From assembly GCA_937864815.1 (NCBI GenBank), contig CALMJY010000081.1, forward strand, positions 1 through 36,144: a stretch of DNA of 36,144 nucleotides, in the 5' to 3' direction. The notes beneath the pieces were generated by a model. That model made no database searches. It saw only the letters and a list, made by a program, of their open reading frames with translations, and was not told where the DNA came from. Of this stretch, positions 8,148-17,539 are shown piece by piece. The translations under genes and the position numbers were made by a program. Position 1 is the stretch's first letter. Every line of letters starts with the position of its first letter. The DNA comes from an uncultured Bacteroidota bacterium. Its GTDB lineage: Bacteria; Bacteroidota; Bacteroidia; Bacteroidales; VadinHA17.

Positions 8148-9770
8148 TCAGTTTCTGAGTTTTATAATCTTATGTATTATTTTAGCATCAGGAGTGCTTA
8201 TTCTGACAATATATAATCCCTGCTCCCTGTTCACAAGTTCATTTATTTTAAGAATCCTTCCTGCAAAAGTATCGATTTCCCTTTTCCAGATTATTTTGCC
8301 TGAAGTGGTAAAAATCTCTATTACAATTGATTCATAGGGCTCCCTGAAGATTATTTCAAATTCACCTGTCGTGGGATTAGGTAATGCAACTGAGAGTCCT
8401 TCAGGTTTCAGAAGATATAGATCCTGTAATCTGAGAAGTGCAGCACCCATGTCCGGTATTCCATAGCCATATAATGAATCGGGAGAATTGAATCTGTCGG
8501 ATGATTCCTTAATAACTTTAATGATATCGGTGCTTCTTGCATCAGGGAATGACTGCATCAGGCATGCTGTCATACCACTGAGCACCGGGCACGAAAATGA
8601 TGTGCCATTAGCCTTTGATGTTGTTGTTGCTGATGTCTGAACCGGAACAGCGACTCCCATTGCAGAATTGTCCGGTTTAATCCGCCTGTCATATGCCGGT
8701 CCTGCTGATGAAAAAGCAGAAATATTATTATTGCCATCGACTGCGCCAACAGCAATGACACTGTCGCCGTCGGCAGGACAGATTATCCTTTTCCATGATT
8801 TATTACGCTCATTTCCTGCACTGTTAAAAACAATTATCCCTTTTGATGCTGCTATATCAGCAGCTATTGTCACAAAAGCTTTGTTGCCGTCCAGATCAGA
8901 ATATTTATAACTCATTGAGGGATCATCAAATGTTGTATAGCCCAATGATGAAGTAATTATATCTGCACCGCAACTGTCTGCAAATTCTGCAGCAGCAGCC
9001 CAATAGTCCTCTTCGCATGGAAATTCCGAAGACACATCTTCAGATTTCAGTAACAGATAATCAGCCTCCTGGGCTGTACCTTCAATTACCCAGGGCAGTC
9101 TTCCTGCCAGTACAGAGAGTACAGCAGTTCCATGAGTACTTGAATTATAGACAAATTCAGAATTCTGAACAAAATCGTAGGTGGCTTTTATTCCATTACG
9201 GTCTCTAAGGTCATTCAGAGAAGAGATCTCCTCGGCATTGTCAAAACCTCCGTCAAGAACGGCAATCAGTATACCATTACCCAAATAGCCCTGATTATGA
9301 AGAGAATAACCATTTAACATAGTGACAGGCCGGTCATATGAATCTTCCGATGATCCATTAAGGACAAAATCAAGTTTATCCTGACCAGTATTTTTTTTAC
9401 CGGGAATCTTAACTGTTTTAATTTCTGATATGAAAGGTAAATTCTTCAGGCTGTCAGTGTTGACAACAATACTGCTTTTAAACAGGGCGGTGTTCATCCA
9501 CTTTGAAGTGCAGTGAAGAGTTAATCCCCCTGATGAGAGTTCATTTATGTAATTGCTGAAAACCGGAAGATCCCTGTAGTCGAGAATATCAATGTTTTCC
9601 TTTTGTCTTCTTTCTATAGCCCTCTCAGACAGAAGCTGTAAGGGTTGATAATCGTTTATGCGGGCATCTCCTTTATCCGTGAAATATACTCTGTAATAGT
9701 AAGGGGTAACCTGGGCGGCACCAGGAATTGACAGTAATATGAACAGAATGCAAGTGAAAATCCTTACCAT
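8148..9770 (-). CDS. Secreted S8 (subtilisin-like) peptidase with T9SS type A sorting domain
   Basis: The 540-residue precursor has a signal peptide (about 1-19). The catalytic residues can all be seen: D173 in AVLDGG, H213 in THGTAV, oxyanion-type N320 in SAGN, and nucleophile S391 in GTSFSCP. A C-terminal type A sorting domain starts near 460 (LPNPTTGEFEI) and ends GLYIVRISTPDAKIIHKIIKL, the usual pattern for T9SS export and surface attachment. Such enzymes are secreted proteases. The gene overlaps the YwqK-like gene upstream by 7 bases and ends 2 bases before the xseA ATG. It therefore sits in an operon with a DNA exonuclease, which is probably convenience rather than shared function. Confidence 0.93.
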   Translation of the reverse strand: MVRIFTCILFILLSIPGAAQVTPYYYRVYFTDKGDARINDYQPLQLLSERAIERRQKENIDILDYRDLPVFSNYINELSSGGLTLHCTSKWMNTALFKSSIVVNTDSLKNLPFISEIKTVKIPGKKNTGQDKLDFVLNGSSEDSYDRPVTMLNGYSLHNQGYLGNGILIAVLDGGFDNAEEISSLNDLRDRNGIKATYDFVQNSEFVYNSSTHGTAVLSVLAGRLPWVIEGTAQEADYLLLKSEDVSSEFPCEEDYWAAAAEFADSCGADIITSSLGYTTFDDPSMSYKYSDLDGNKAFVTIAADIAASKGIIVFNSAGNERNKSWKRIICPADGDSVIAVGAVDGNNNISAFSSAGPAYDRRIKPDNSAMGVAVPVQTSATTTSKANGTSFSCPVLSGMTACLMQSFPDARSTDIIKVIKESSDRFNSPDSLYGYGIPDMGAALLRLQDLYLLKPEGLSVALPNPTTGEFEIIFREPYESIVIEIFTTSGKIIWKREIDTFAGRILKINELVNREQGLYIVRISTPDAKIIHKIIKLRN

Positions 9771-10552
9771 ATGTTTCCTGTTTGCTCAGGATCAGGTATC
9801 CTGCCTTTATTCTTTTCAAGGGAATCGAGGTAATCGGATGAGTCAATGTCCATCTGGCGTTCATTCGTGACACCATTTACATAATCCAGTTTGTATTTCA
9901 GAGAACCGTTTCTGTCATAGATCAACCATGTGCCATTTCTTTTGTCATTGATATATTCACCCGAAAACTGGATCTGTCCGTTATCGAACCAGGCTTCGAA
10001 TTTGCCATTGATCTTACCATTGAGAAAGCTCGATTTAAGACTCGTTCTTCCATCAGAGAAATATTTAATCCATTCACCCTGAGCTGTATCATTAACAAAA
10101 TTCATCTTTTCTGCAATATTTCCATCAGGATAAAGCTTTACTGACTTGCCGTGCCTCCTGTTGCATGTATAATTTTCTTCGCTGACAACATAGCCCTCGG
10201 TAAACTCAGAAAAGAACTGCCATAATCCTTCCTTACGCCTGTCAGTATACTTGCCTTTCGCTGAAATGTACCCATTTGAATGATAGATGGTTGCATCAGT
10301 CTCCCTTCCTTTGTTGCTGTAAACGATAACTGACTTGAGAATACCAGACTCAGTGTAACGCCTGAATTCTCCCTCAGGAATATTATCCTTAAAGGTACCT
10401 TCATACATAATAGTATTGTCAGGATACCTTTTTATCCAGTGTCCCTGCTTTTTACCAGACTTATCAGTTTTGTTCAGCACTGTATCAGTCTGACAGAACA
10501 GTAAGGAAGGAATGAAGAAAATTAAGATGATTACAAAAATTCTGGTAAACAT
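9764..10552 (-). CDS. Exported MORN/YwqK-repeat protein
   Basis: Start ATG 10552 gives 262 residues and a clean signal peptide (MFTRIFVIILIFFIPSLLFC). An ATG at 10588 would add 12 residues in front and is less likely. The mature part is about nine repeats of some 23 residues of the MORN/YwqK kind, with recurrent words such as QGHWIKRYPD, GEFRRYTESG, GLWQFF, GEWIKYFSDG and GTWLIYDRNG. Databases often call these YwqK-family antitoxins, but nothing here indicates a toxin partner. The repeats form an elongated beta scaffold, likely in the periplasm or cell envelope. The last 7 bases overlap the subtilase start, so translation is probably coupled. Confidence 0.82.
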   Translation of the reverse strand: MFTRIFVIILIFFIPSLLFCQTDTVLNKTDKSGKKQGHWIKRYPDNTIMYEGTFKDNIPEGEFRRYTESGILKSVIVYSNKGRETDATIYHSNGYISAKGKYTDRRKEGLWQFFSEFTEGYVVSEENYTCNRRHGKSVKLYPDGNIAEKMNFVNDTAQGEWIKYFSDGRTSLKSSFLNGKINGKFEAWFDNGQIQFSGEYINDKRNGTWLIYDRNGSLKYKLDYVNGVTNERQMDIDSSDYLDSLEKNKGRIPDPEQTGNIW

Positions 10553-10630
10553 ATATACAGGAACTGGAAATAAAGTATAAAAGTACAAATATTAGGGATA
10601 ACAATAAAGGGACTATCTTAAAAGACCGAT

Positions 10631-10708
10631 TTTACCCCCAAACCCCCCAAGGGGGGCTTGTCTAAGAGATTGATTTCAAGTCCCCCCTGGGGGATTTAGG
10701 GGTGGAAA
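10631..10708. repeat. C/G-run foldback element
   Basis: Two arms of about 30 bases are imperfect inverted copies of each other (10631-10660 and 10677-10708), and each arm holds its own small C-run/G-run palindrome (ccccccaagggggg on the left). The spacer is about 16 bases. It lies between the YwqK operon and dnaK, contains no gene, and resembles dispersed palindromic repeats seen in many Bacteroidetes intergenic regions. Its role is unknown. Confidence 0.7.
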
Positions 10709-10711
10709 TAG

Positions 10712-10741
10712 AAAAAGGGGATTTTAGACATCCCCCTTTTC
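10712..10741 (-). terminator. Probable dnaK terminator
   Basis: Read on the minus strand, aaaagggg pairs with ccccttttt around a loop of about 12 bases. It lies 22 bases after the dnaK stop codon. The A-rich and T-rich flanks make it a plausible intrinsic terminator, weaker than the others in this window. Confidence 0.5.
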
Positions 10742-10762
10742 ATTGTATAACAGATGCTATTA

Positions 10763-12679
10763 TTACTTTACCTCTTCGAAATCAACATCAGTTACCTCTT
10801 CATTACCACCTTTGGCGTTACTCTGAGGTCCGGGCTGATCAGGACCGGGCTGGGATGTAGGTTGTCCTGTGGTATTTTGTGCAGTTTTATACATCTCTTC
10901 CGAAGCTACCTGCCAAACTGTGTTAAGTTCGGCAAGGGCCTTGTCAATAGCATCAAGATCCTGTGATTTATGTGCCTCTTTGAGCTTAGCCAGAGCATTT
11001 TCAATAGCCGGTTTCTTGTCAGCCGGAAGCTTATCACCGAATTCCCTGAGCTGCTTTTCAGTTGTAAAGATCATACTGTCGGCGGTATTTATCTTTTCAA
11101 CTCTTTCACGTGCCTTCTGATCGGATTCTGCATTAGCTTTGGCTTCATCACGCATCCTTCTTATCTCTTCGTCAGTAAGACCTGAAGAGGCTTCTATCCT
11201 GATTCTCTGCTCTTTACCTGTCCCTCTGTCTTTAGCTGTTACATGGAGAATGCCGTTTGCATCTATATCGAATCCCACTTCAATCTGAGGAACTCCTCTT
11301 GGTGCTGGCGGAATACCATCGAGATGGAATCTTCCTATTGTTTTATTACCAGCTGCCATTGGTCTTTCACCCTGTAGGACATGTATCTCCACTGATGGCT
11401 GGCTGTCGGCTGCCGTTGTGAATACCTCGGTTTTCTTTGTTGGTATGGTTGTGTTTGACTCAATAAGTTTAGTCATTACTCCTCCCATGGTTTCAATTCC
11501 GAGTGAAAGAGGTGTAACGTCAAGAAGGAGGACATCCTTTACCTCGCCTGTAAGAACTCCCCCCTGAATTGCTGCACCTACTGCCACAACTTCATCAGGG
11601 TTTACTCCTTTGGATGGTGTTTTTCCGAAGAATTTTTCAACAAGCTGCTGGATGGCAGGTATTCGTGTTGAGCCACCTACAAGAAGTACTTCATCAATAT
11701 CAGATATTGAGAATCCTGAATCCCTGAGAGCGATCTTGCAAGGTTCAATACATCTCTGTATAAGGCTGTCACAGATCTTTTCAAAATTTGCTCTTGTAAG
11801 AGTTTTTACAAGATGTTTTGGAATACCGTTAACAGGCATTATATAAGGAAGGTTTATCTCTGTTGTAGTAGAGCTGGAGAGCTCGATCTTTGCCTTTTCT
11901 GCAGCTTCCTTAAGTCTTTGCAGTGCCATTGGGTCTTTCCTGAGGTCAAGGCCTTCCTCTTTCAGGAATTCCTCTGCCAGCCAGTCAATAATCTTATGGT
12001 CAAAATCATCACCACCGAGATGTGTGTCACCATTTGTGGATTTCACTTCAAATACACCGTCGCCAAGTTCGAGGATGGAGATATCGAAAGTACCGCCTCC
12101 AAGGTCGAATACAGCTATCTTCAGATCCTGTGATTTTTTATCAAGGCCGTAAGCAAGCGATGCTGCAGTAGGCTCATTTATGATCCTTCTGACATTGAGG
12201 CCAGCAATTTCACCTGCCTCCTTTGTCGCCTGACGCTGTGAGTCGCTGAAGTAAGCAGGAACGGTAATAACAGCTTCTGTAACTTCTGATCCAAGATAAT
12301 CCTCAGCAGTTTTTTTCATTTTCTGGAGGATCATGGCTGAGATCTCCTGCGGAGAGTACATCCTGTTATCAATTTTTACCCTTGGAGTATTATTATCACC
12401 TTTAACAACTGTGTAAGTAACTCTTTTGATCTCTGTCGATACCTTTTCATAGGTTTCTCCCATAAACCTCTTGATAGAATAGATTGTCTTACTCGCATTG
12501 GTTATTGCCTGCCTTTTTGCAGGATCTCCTACTTTTCTCTCACCGTTTTCAACAAATGCGACTATCGAAGGTGTTGTTCTTTTTCCTTCACTGTTAGGTA
12601 TTACAACAGGCTCATTACCTTCCATTACGGACACACATGAGTTTGTTGTTCCCAGATCGATACCAATTATCTTTCCCAT
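10763..12679 (-). CDS. dnaK: Molecular chaperone DnaK (Hsp70)
   Basis: The protein has 638 residues, the usual length. The nucleotide-binding domain shows [16 protein letters not shown] at the N-terminus, [18 protein letters not shown] near 200 and the [14 protein letters not shown] motif. The linker and substrate-binding domain begin near [18 protein letters not shown]. The helical lid follows, with a Q/G/P-rich tail ending [12 protein letters not shown]. DnaK is the cytoplasmic ATP-driven chaperone that works with DnaJ and GrpE, neither of which is adjacent here. The 219-base region upstream is shared with divergent panB and contains an 8-bp inverted repeat. No CIRCE element and no clear TAnnTTTG promoter for dnaK were found. 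Confidence 0.98.
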   Translation of the reverse strand: MGKIIGIDLGTTNSCVSVMEGNEPVVIPNSEGKRTTPSIVAFVENGERKVGDPAKRQAITNASKTIYSIKRFMGETYEKVSTEIKRVTYTVVKGDNNTPRVKIDNRMYSPQEISAMILQKMKKTAEDYLGSEVTEAVITVPAYFSDSQRQATKEAGEIAGLNVRRIINEPTAASLAYGLDKKSQDLKIAVFDLGGGTFDISILELGDGVFEVKSTNGDTHLGGDDFDHKIIDWLAEEFLKEEGLDLRKDPMALQRLKEAAEKAKIELSSSTTTEINLPYIMPVNGIPKHLVKTLTRANFEKICDSLIQRCIEPCKIALRDSGFSISDIDEVLLVGGSTRIPAIQQLVEKFFGKTPSKGVNPDEVVAVGAAIQGGVLTGEVKDVLLLDVTPLSLGIETMGGVMTKLIESNTTIPTKKTEVFTTAADSQPSVEIHVLQGERPMAAGNKTIGRFHLDGIPPAPRGVPQIEVGFDIDANGILHVTAKDRGTGKEQRIRIEASSGLTDEEIRRMRDEAKANAESDQKARERVEKINTADSMIFTTEKQLREFGDKLPADKKPAIENALAKLKEAHKSQDLDAIDKALAELNTVWQVASEEMYKTAQNTTGQPTSQPGPDQPGPQSNAKGGNEEVTDVDFEEVK

Positions 12680-12731
12680 TTTATGTTATTTTAATTTTTT
12701 GCTGTTTTTATCTTGGAATAATCAATCATTA

Positions 12732-12771
12732 TGCCATTACTTATTTCCTGCTGTTTTTTGCAATAATGGCA
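12732..12771. promoter_or_regulatory. Inverted repeat in the dnaK-panB divergent region
   Basis: Perfect 8-base arms tgccatta (12732-12739) and taatggca (12764-12771) are separated by 24 bases. The site lies 53-92 bases before the dnaK ATG. Spacing suggests a possible operator or a long-loop hairpin in the dnaK leader. No known heat-shock operator matches it. Confidence 0.35.
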
Positions 12772-12872
12772 CACAGTAAGTGATGTTTTTTCATTTAAGA
12801 TCTTTAATAATGTGACAAAACGACAGTCAGTTTATCTTTATCTGCCAGCCTAAAAGAAATAGTGCGAATAGA

Positions 12873-12901
12873 TTGTCATACGCTACAATTGAGTAACTTT
12901 G
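12873..12901 (+). promoter_or_regulatory. Predicted panB promoter
   Basis: TTG at 12873-12875 and TAACTTTG at 12894-12901 are separated by 18 bases, a good match to the Bacteroidetes consensus. Transcription would start near 12908, about 20 bases before the ATG at 12929. This excludes the in-frame TTG at 12899 as the start codon. Confidence 0.55.
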
Positions 12902-12928
12902 TCATCCGGAAACAAAACATGGTATAGA

Positions 12929-13744
12929 ATGTCGATACACAAGTCTGTAAAAAGAGTAACGACTCATGTTCTTCATGAGATGAAACTTAAGGGTGAAAAA
13001 ATTGCAATGCTGACAGCATACGACTATTCCATTGCAAAAATAGTTGATGCTGCCGAGATAGATGTAATCCTTGTAGGAGATTCTGCTTCAAATGTAATGG
13101 CAGGATATGAGACAACTCTCCCGATAACTCTCGATAATATGATCTATCATGCAGCTTCAGTGGTGCGTGCTGTTAAAAGGGCACTTGTGGTGGTTGATCT
13201 GCCTTTTGGAACCTACCAGGGTAACTCAAAGGAAGCACTTGCATCATCGATCAGGATCATGAAAGAGACGGGTGCACATGCAGTTAAGCTTGAAGGTGGA
13301 TCAGAGGTTGTGGAGTCGATAGAGAGAATTCTGTCAGCAGGTATCCCTGTTATGGGGCATCTTGGTCTTACTCCACAGTCTATTCATAAATTCGGTACAT
13401 ATGTTGTCAGGGCCAAGGAGGCAGAAGAGGCAAAACGCCTGATGGAGGATGCTAAACTACTTGAGAGAACCGGTTGCTTTGCCATTGTTCTTGAAAAAAT
13501 ACCTGCACATCTGGCTGAGGAAGTAACCAAAAGTTTAAAAATTCCTCTTATAGGTATTGGAGCCGGAGGAAAAGTTGACGGACAGGTTCTTGTACTTCAT
13601 GATATGCTTGGGCTAAACCAGGAGTTTTCCCCGAGGTTTCTCAGGAGATATCATAACCTTCATTCTGAGATCAAGGGAGCTGTTCAGGCATATATAAATG
13701 ATGTCAGATCACAGGACTTCCCCAATGACAAGGAACAGTATTAG
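12929..13744 (+). CDS. panB: 3-methyl-2-oxobutanoate hydroxymethyltransferase
   Basis: The 271-residue protein begins at the ATG at 12929; a frame-open TTG 30 bases upstream overlaps the promoter and is rejected. Motifs match PanB: MLTAYDYS at 27-34, magnesium ligands D51 (VGDSASNV) and D90 (VVDLPFG), K120 in KLEGG, and catalytic E189 in IVLEKIP, with [20 protein letters not shown] near the C-terminus. It makes ketopantoate from 2-oxoisovalerate with methylene-tetrahydrofolate, the first committed step to pantothenate and coenzyme A. The enzyme is cytoplasmic and usually decameric. The next gene starts 11 bases downstream and is probably cotranscribed. Confidence 0.96.
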   Translation: MSIHKSVKRVTTHVLHEMKLKGEKIAMLTAYDYSIAKIVDAAEIDVILVGDSASNVMAGYETTLPITLDNMIYHAASVVRAVKRALVVVDLPFGTYQGNSKEALASSIRIMKETGAHAVKLEGGSEVVESIERILSAGIPVMGHLGLTPQSIHKFGTYVVRAKEAEEAKRLMEDAKLLERTGCFAIVLEKIPAHLAEEVTKSLKIPLIGIGAGGKVDGQVLVLHDMLGLNQEFSPRFLRRYHNLHSEIKGAVQAYINDVRSQDFPNDKEQY

Positions 13745-13755
13745 TCAGAATTGGA

Positions 13756-14436
13756 ATGGTTGAAATACTTTACGAAGACAATCATCTGATTGCAGTATTC
13801 AAGAAATCATCTGATCTGGTGCAGGGTGATAAAAGCGGGGATGTTTCTCTTGATCGGGAAGTAAAGAAATACCTTGCCAGGAAATATGATAAACCGGGTG
13901 ATGTGTACCTCGGTGTTGTCCATAGGCTTGATCGTCCTGTAAGCGGGGTTCTGTTGTATGCAAGAACATCAAAGGCTCTTGAAAGACTTAATGAGATATT
14001 CAGAACCCGGCAGGTAAAAAAGATTTATTATGCTATTGTTAAAGAGAGTCCTCCTGCTGAGGAAGCTACAATAAGTCATTTTCTGAAAAAAAATGAACAG
14101 CAAAACAAAAGCTATGTTTATGATAAGGAGGTAAAGGGCTCAAAAGAAGCCAGTCTTACTTACAGGATTAAAGGAAGATCTGAAAGATATTACCTGCTTG
14201 AGGTTGAATTGCATACTGGCCGCCATCATCAGATAAGAGCTCAGCTCGCAAAGCTTGGATGTCCTGTAAAAGGAGATCTTAAATATGGTTTTCAGCGTTC
14301 AAATGAAGATGGAAGCATTAGCCTCTTTGCAAGGAGGCTTGAGTTTTTACATCCTGTAAAAAAGGAGCCTGTAATTATAACCGCCCATTTTCCAGAAGGC
14401 GATGTCTGGCCCCTTTTTCTGGATGCAGTAAAGTAG
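13756..14436 (+). CDS. RluA family pseudouridine synthase
   Basis: The protein has 226 residues and lacks an N-terminal S4 domain, so it is of the short RluA/TruC-like type. The catalytic loop HRLDRPVSG places the nucleophile at D59. Further family motifs are KIYYAIV, the LHTGRHHQIRAQLA segment and GDLKYGF. Such enzymes turn specific uridines in rRNA or tRNA into pseudouridine. Which site is modified cannot be told from sequence. It follows panB by 11 bases, and its stop is 11 bases from the convergent exported-protein gene with no terminator between. Confidence 0.92.
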   Translation: MVEILYEDNHLIAVFKKSSDLVQGDKSGDVSLDREVKKYLARKYDKPGDVYLGVVHRLDRPVSGVLLYARTSKALERLNEIFRTRQVKKIYYAIVKESPPAEEATISHFLKKNEQQNKSYVYDKEVKGSKEASLTYRIKGRSERYYLLEVELHTGRHHQIRAQLAKLGCPVKGDLKYGFQRSNEDGSISLFARRLEFLHPVKKEPVIITAHFPEGDVWPLFLDAVK

Positions 14437-14447
14437 AAATCCTCTTG

Positions 14448-15062
14448 TTACTTCTTATTCTTTTTTGATTCAGTTTTATCCTGTTTCACTTCCTCTTTTT
14501 TATTAACTCCCAGATGCTCTTCGATGATTTTCATGAGCTCTTTGGTTTTTTCTTCATCTTCTCCTTCAACGGTGACAACGATACCGTCTTTTGCAACAAC
14601 AAACCTTGATTTTTCAACTGACGATTCATTGCCGTCAGAAGTGACAAATACCATAGTCTTTTTCTCTACATGACTATCTGACCCCGGGACTTTTTTTACA
14701 ACAACCACTTTTTCCCCATCCCCGTCGTCTTTTGTTGTCCAGACTGAGACATCGCTGGTAACTATCTGTTCTGAAGCAGCTTCATCGTCTGAATTAACTG
14801 TTACTGTAACATGTTTTTCCCCTCCATGTTCATGATTTTTTCCATCTTCTGAAATAATAATAATCCTGCCACCATCCAGTGTTAATGTTTTCACATCATT
14901 GTCACCGCTGACGATTGTATCTATAACTACTTTTTCCCCATCCTTGTCGTCAATAATAATCTTAATCTTTTTTTCCGTTTTAATATCCTGCCCGGTGAGG
15001 TCTGGCGGTATTAAAAGGCTGATTGCAATTACTGCTGAAAATAAGATCATAATTCTTTTCAT
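14448..15062 (-). CDS. Exported charged protein of unknown function
   Basis: I do not recognise a named family. The 204-residue product starts with a signal peptide (1-24, ending DLTGQ). The mature part is built of short beta-like strands rich in V, I, D, E and K, with repeated runs such as GEKVVIDTIV, EKHVTVTV, GEKVVVVKKV and GIVVTVEGE. It ends in a helical, lysine-rich tail (KKEEVKQDKTESKKNKK). There are no cysteines. It is divergent from a histidine kinase/response regulator pair and has its own promoter match at 15093-15120, so it may be a target or modulator of that pair. That link is inference from position only. Confidence 0.72.
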   Translation of the reverse strand: MKRIMILFSAVIAISLLIPPDLTGQDIKTEKKIKIIIDDKDGEKVVIDTIVSGDNDVKTLTLDGGRIIIISEDGKNHEHGGEKHVTVTVNSDDEAASEQIVTSDVSVWTTKDDGDGEKVVVVKKVPGSDSHVEKKTMVFVTSDGNESSVEKSRFVVAKDGIVVTVEGEDEEKTKELMKIIEEHLGVNKKEEVKQDKTESKKNKK

Positions 15063-15092
15063 AGCTTTTGATTGTATTGGTTAAAGTTTATT

Positions 15093-15120
15093 CAAAATTA
15101 GGCCAAATAAGCCTGTACAA
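15093..15120 (-). promoter_or_regulatory. Predicted promoter of the exported charged protein
   Basis: On the minus strand TTG (15118-15120) and TAATTTTG (15093-15100) are 17 bases apart. The -7 box ends about 30 bases before the ATG at 15062. Confidence 0.5.
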
Positions 15121-15198
15121 GGTTAATGCCCGGTTAATAAGCGTTAAGGAAAAGTTAAATAATAGCTTACTGATGCTTATAACATTTAAATTTGTGAT

Positions 15199-16842
15199 AT
15201 GAATAAAACCAAATTCACCGGACTTATTATTATGATGGTATTGTCCATAATCGGCATAATATGGGTTCAGGCCAGGTGGATTGTTAATGCATTTGCAATC
15301 AGGAACGAAAATTTCAACAGTGCTGTTATTTCCTGTCTTTATAATGCTGCAGATGCAATTGAGTCGTCACAGAGAATGAATTTCTTCAATAATTTTATGC
15401 CGGCTGACCCCCTTGCTTTGGGGAGAATATATCCGGCAGAAGCATCCAATTTTCTGAGTATCCAGAGTTACACCTCTGTTGACAGCAGCGGATTCAGAGT
15501 CAGAATTGATAACCAGGCATATTCAGGAACACTTGATACAGGAAGCATAACCTATGGGTCAAAATCATATGTATTTACCGGCGATACCTCGGTTGTGTCT
15601 GATTCAGTAATCCTCCTTGTAGCTACTGAAAACGAGACACGTAAAATGCATGTTGTTAAGAGGGGTGAGGAGGGAAGCGTCACCTCAAGGGAATTACCTG
15701 AAAGGCAGAAGGAATTTCTCGATTGGGTACGGAGAAGAGCCGGAGAGTTCCATAATCTTAGCGATCAGCTCATTTCTGAGATCTACCAGTGGGAAAAGAC
15801 ACTGGAACTTGACAATAAGCAGATAGGTTATGCCCTTAAACAAACCTTTAATTATGCAGGCATTCAGACGCCATTTGAATATGCAATAATCAGGAACGGG
15901 GAGGTGCAGGACGGTACATTCAGAAAAGCAACAAAGAGCGATTTCCTAAAGAGCAGTTATATAGTAAGGCTTTTCCCCGGTAACATTATAAGGCAGGATA
16001 TAATGCTCTCTGTTATTTTTCCGGCACGGACTAATTATGTTCTTGGCCAGACAATATGGCTTCTGGGAGGCTCCCTTGCCTTTTCGTTGTTCATTGTTGC
16101 TACTTTCGGACTCAGTCTGTACTTTATTATCAGGCAAAAGAAGATTTCAGAAATGAAATCGGATTTTATAAACAACATGACTCATGAATTCAAAACACCC
16201 ATAGCTACAATATCACTCGCCGCTGATACCATCTCAAATCCTAAAGTGATTAATGATGAAACGAAAGTTCTTCAGTTTGTAGGGATGATTAAAAAGGAGA
16301 ATAGCAGGATGAATAAAAAGGTTGAAACCATCCTGCAGATTGCATCCCTCGATAAGAAGGAGATTCAGTTTAAGTTTGAGAATATTTCAATGCATACAAT
16401 CATAGAACATGTTCTTGAAACAATGGATATCCAGATACAGCAGAAAAAGGGTAATGTTATAAAAACTTACAATTCTCAGGATCCTGTTATTTACGGAGAC
16501 CAGGAGCATCTTTCAAACCTGGTAAACAACCTTCTTGACAATGCTGTGAAATACTCACCGGAAAAACCTGAGATAACCATAAGGACATGGAATGTCGATC
16601 ACGGATTTGTCTTTTCGGTGGAAGACAAGGGAATCGGAATGACTAAAGCGGTTCAGAGTAAAATCTTTGAAAGGTTTTATCGCCAGACCTCCGGGAATGT
16701 TCACGATGTGAAAGGATTCGGCTTGGGTCTTAATTATGCCCGTGCAATTATTGATGCTCATAAGGGAACTATTCACGTATTAAGCGAACCCGGGAAGGGA
16801 AGCAAATTTGAAGTATACTTACCATCTAATCCTGAAAACTGA
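15199..16842 (+). CDS. Membrane sensor histidine kinase
   Basis: The 547-residue protein has a transmembrane segment at about 5-25, an extracytoplasmic region of some 255 residues with no domain I can name, and a second segment at about 283-312. The kinase core follows: HisKA with phospho-acceptor H329 in NNMTHEFKTP, N box (HLSNLVNNLLDNAVKYSP), G1 (VEDKGIGM), F box (FERFYRQ) and G2 (GFGLGLNYAR). It should sense an envelope signal and phosphorylate the response regulator encoded one base downstream. A TAAATTTG sequence at 15187-15194 lies just before the ATG and would give a leaderless message, but it has no -33 partner. Confidence 0.93.
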   Translation: MNKTKFTGLIIMMVLSIIGIIWVQARWIVNAFAIRNENFNSAVISCLYNAADAIESSQRMNFFNNFMPADPLALGRIYPAEASNFLSIQSYTSVDSSGFRVRIDNQAYSGTLDTGSITYGSKSYVFTGDTSVVSDSVILLVATENETRKMHVVKRGEEGSVTSRELPERQKEFLDWVRRRAGEFHNLSDQLISEIYQWEKTLELDNKQIGYALKQTFNYAGIQTPFEYAIIRNGEVQDGTFRKATKSDFLKSSYIVRLFPGNIIRQDIMLSVIFPARTNYVLGQTIWLLGGSLAFSLFIVATFGLSLYFIIRQKKISEMKSDFINNMTHEFKTPIATISLAADTISNPKVINDETKVLQFVGMIKKENSRMNKKVETILQIASLDKKEIQFKFENISMHTIIEHVLETMDIQIQQKKGNVIKTYNSQDPVIYGDQEHLSNLVNNLLDNAVKYSPEKPEITIRTWNVDHGFVFSVEDKGIGMTKAVQSKIFERFYRQTSGNVHDVKGFGLGLNYARAIIDAHKGTIHVLSEPGKGSKFEVYLPSNPEN

Positions 16843-16843
16843 T

Positions 16844-17539
16844 ATGAACACAAAATCTGTAAAAATATTTCTTGTTGAGGATGACCTTAGCTTCGGGTCA
16901 GTTCTGAAATCATACCTCGAAATCAATGATTTCTCCGTTGAATGGGTTGATGACGGAAAGTACGCTCTTGATCACTTCAGAAAGGGCATATTTAATATAT
17001 GTATTCTTGATGTGATGCTGCCTCATGTTGATGGATTTACGATTGCAAGTGAAATCCGTCAGATAAATAATGAGGTCCCTATCATTTTCCTCACTGCTAA
17101 AAAGCTGAAAGAGGACGTCCTTAAAGGATATGGGGTAGGAGGTGATGATTACGTCACTAAACCATTCGATACTGATATCCTGCTGGCAAAGATAAAGGCC
17201 ATACTTGCAAGACGCGATTTTCAGTCGGGTACCAGGGATATTTATAAACTGGGACTTTTCACCTTTAATGCACGTCTGAGAACTCTGACATTCAATGATG
17301 TGGAAACAAAACTATCCCCTAAGGAAGCAGAACTTCTGGAGCTGCTGGCTGCAAATCCCAATGAATTGATAAACAGGGATATGGCATTAAAGAAAATCTG
17401 GGGTTCGGACGATTATTTCACAGCCCGCTCTATGGACGTTTATATTACCAAACTCAGAAGATATCTTGCCGATGATCCGTCACTTAATATAAAGAATATT
17501 CACGGAGCAGGATTTCAGCTTATTATTAAGGAAGATTAG
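16844..17539 (+). CDS. OmpR/PhoB-type response regulator
   Basis: The start at ATG 16844 gives 231 residues and leaves one base after the kinase stop; an in-frame ATG at 16808 lies inside the kinase gene and is less likely. The receiver domain (about 5-120) has acidic residues E12-D13-D14, phospho-acceptor D56 in ILDVMLP and the KPFD lysine. The C-terminal winged-helix domain (about 135-231) has the trans_reg_C pattern LSPKEAELLELLAANPNELINRD split around NRDMALKKIWG, then SMDVYITKLRRYL. It is the DNA-binding partner of the upstream kinase. The last 14 bases overlap the 3' end of the convergent cdd gene. Confidence 0.95.
   Translation: MNTKSVKIFLVEDDLSFGSVLKSYLEINDFSVEWVDDGKYALDHFRKGIFNICILDVMLPHVDGFTIASEIRQINNEVPIIFLTAKKLKEDVLKGYGVGGDDYVTKPFDTDILLAKIKAILARRDFQSGTRDIYKLGLFTFNARLRTLTFNDVETKLSPKEAELLELLAANPNELINRDMALKKIWGSDDYFTARSMDVYITKLRRYLADDPSLNIKNIHGAGFQLIIKED

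Noticed and set aside
9764-10552. Toxin-antitoxin role for the YwqK-like protein
   Set aside because: The name comes from database labels. The protein has a signal peptide, consists of MORN-type repeats and has no toxin neighbour.
12899-12928. TTG start extending panB by 10 residues
   Set aside because: The TTG lies within the predicted -7 box (12894-12901), and the ATG at 12929 gives the normal PanB length.
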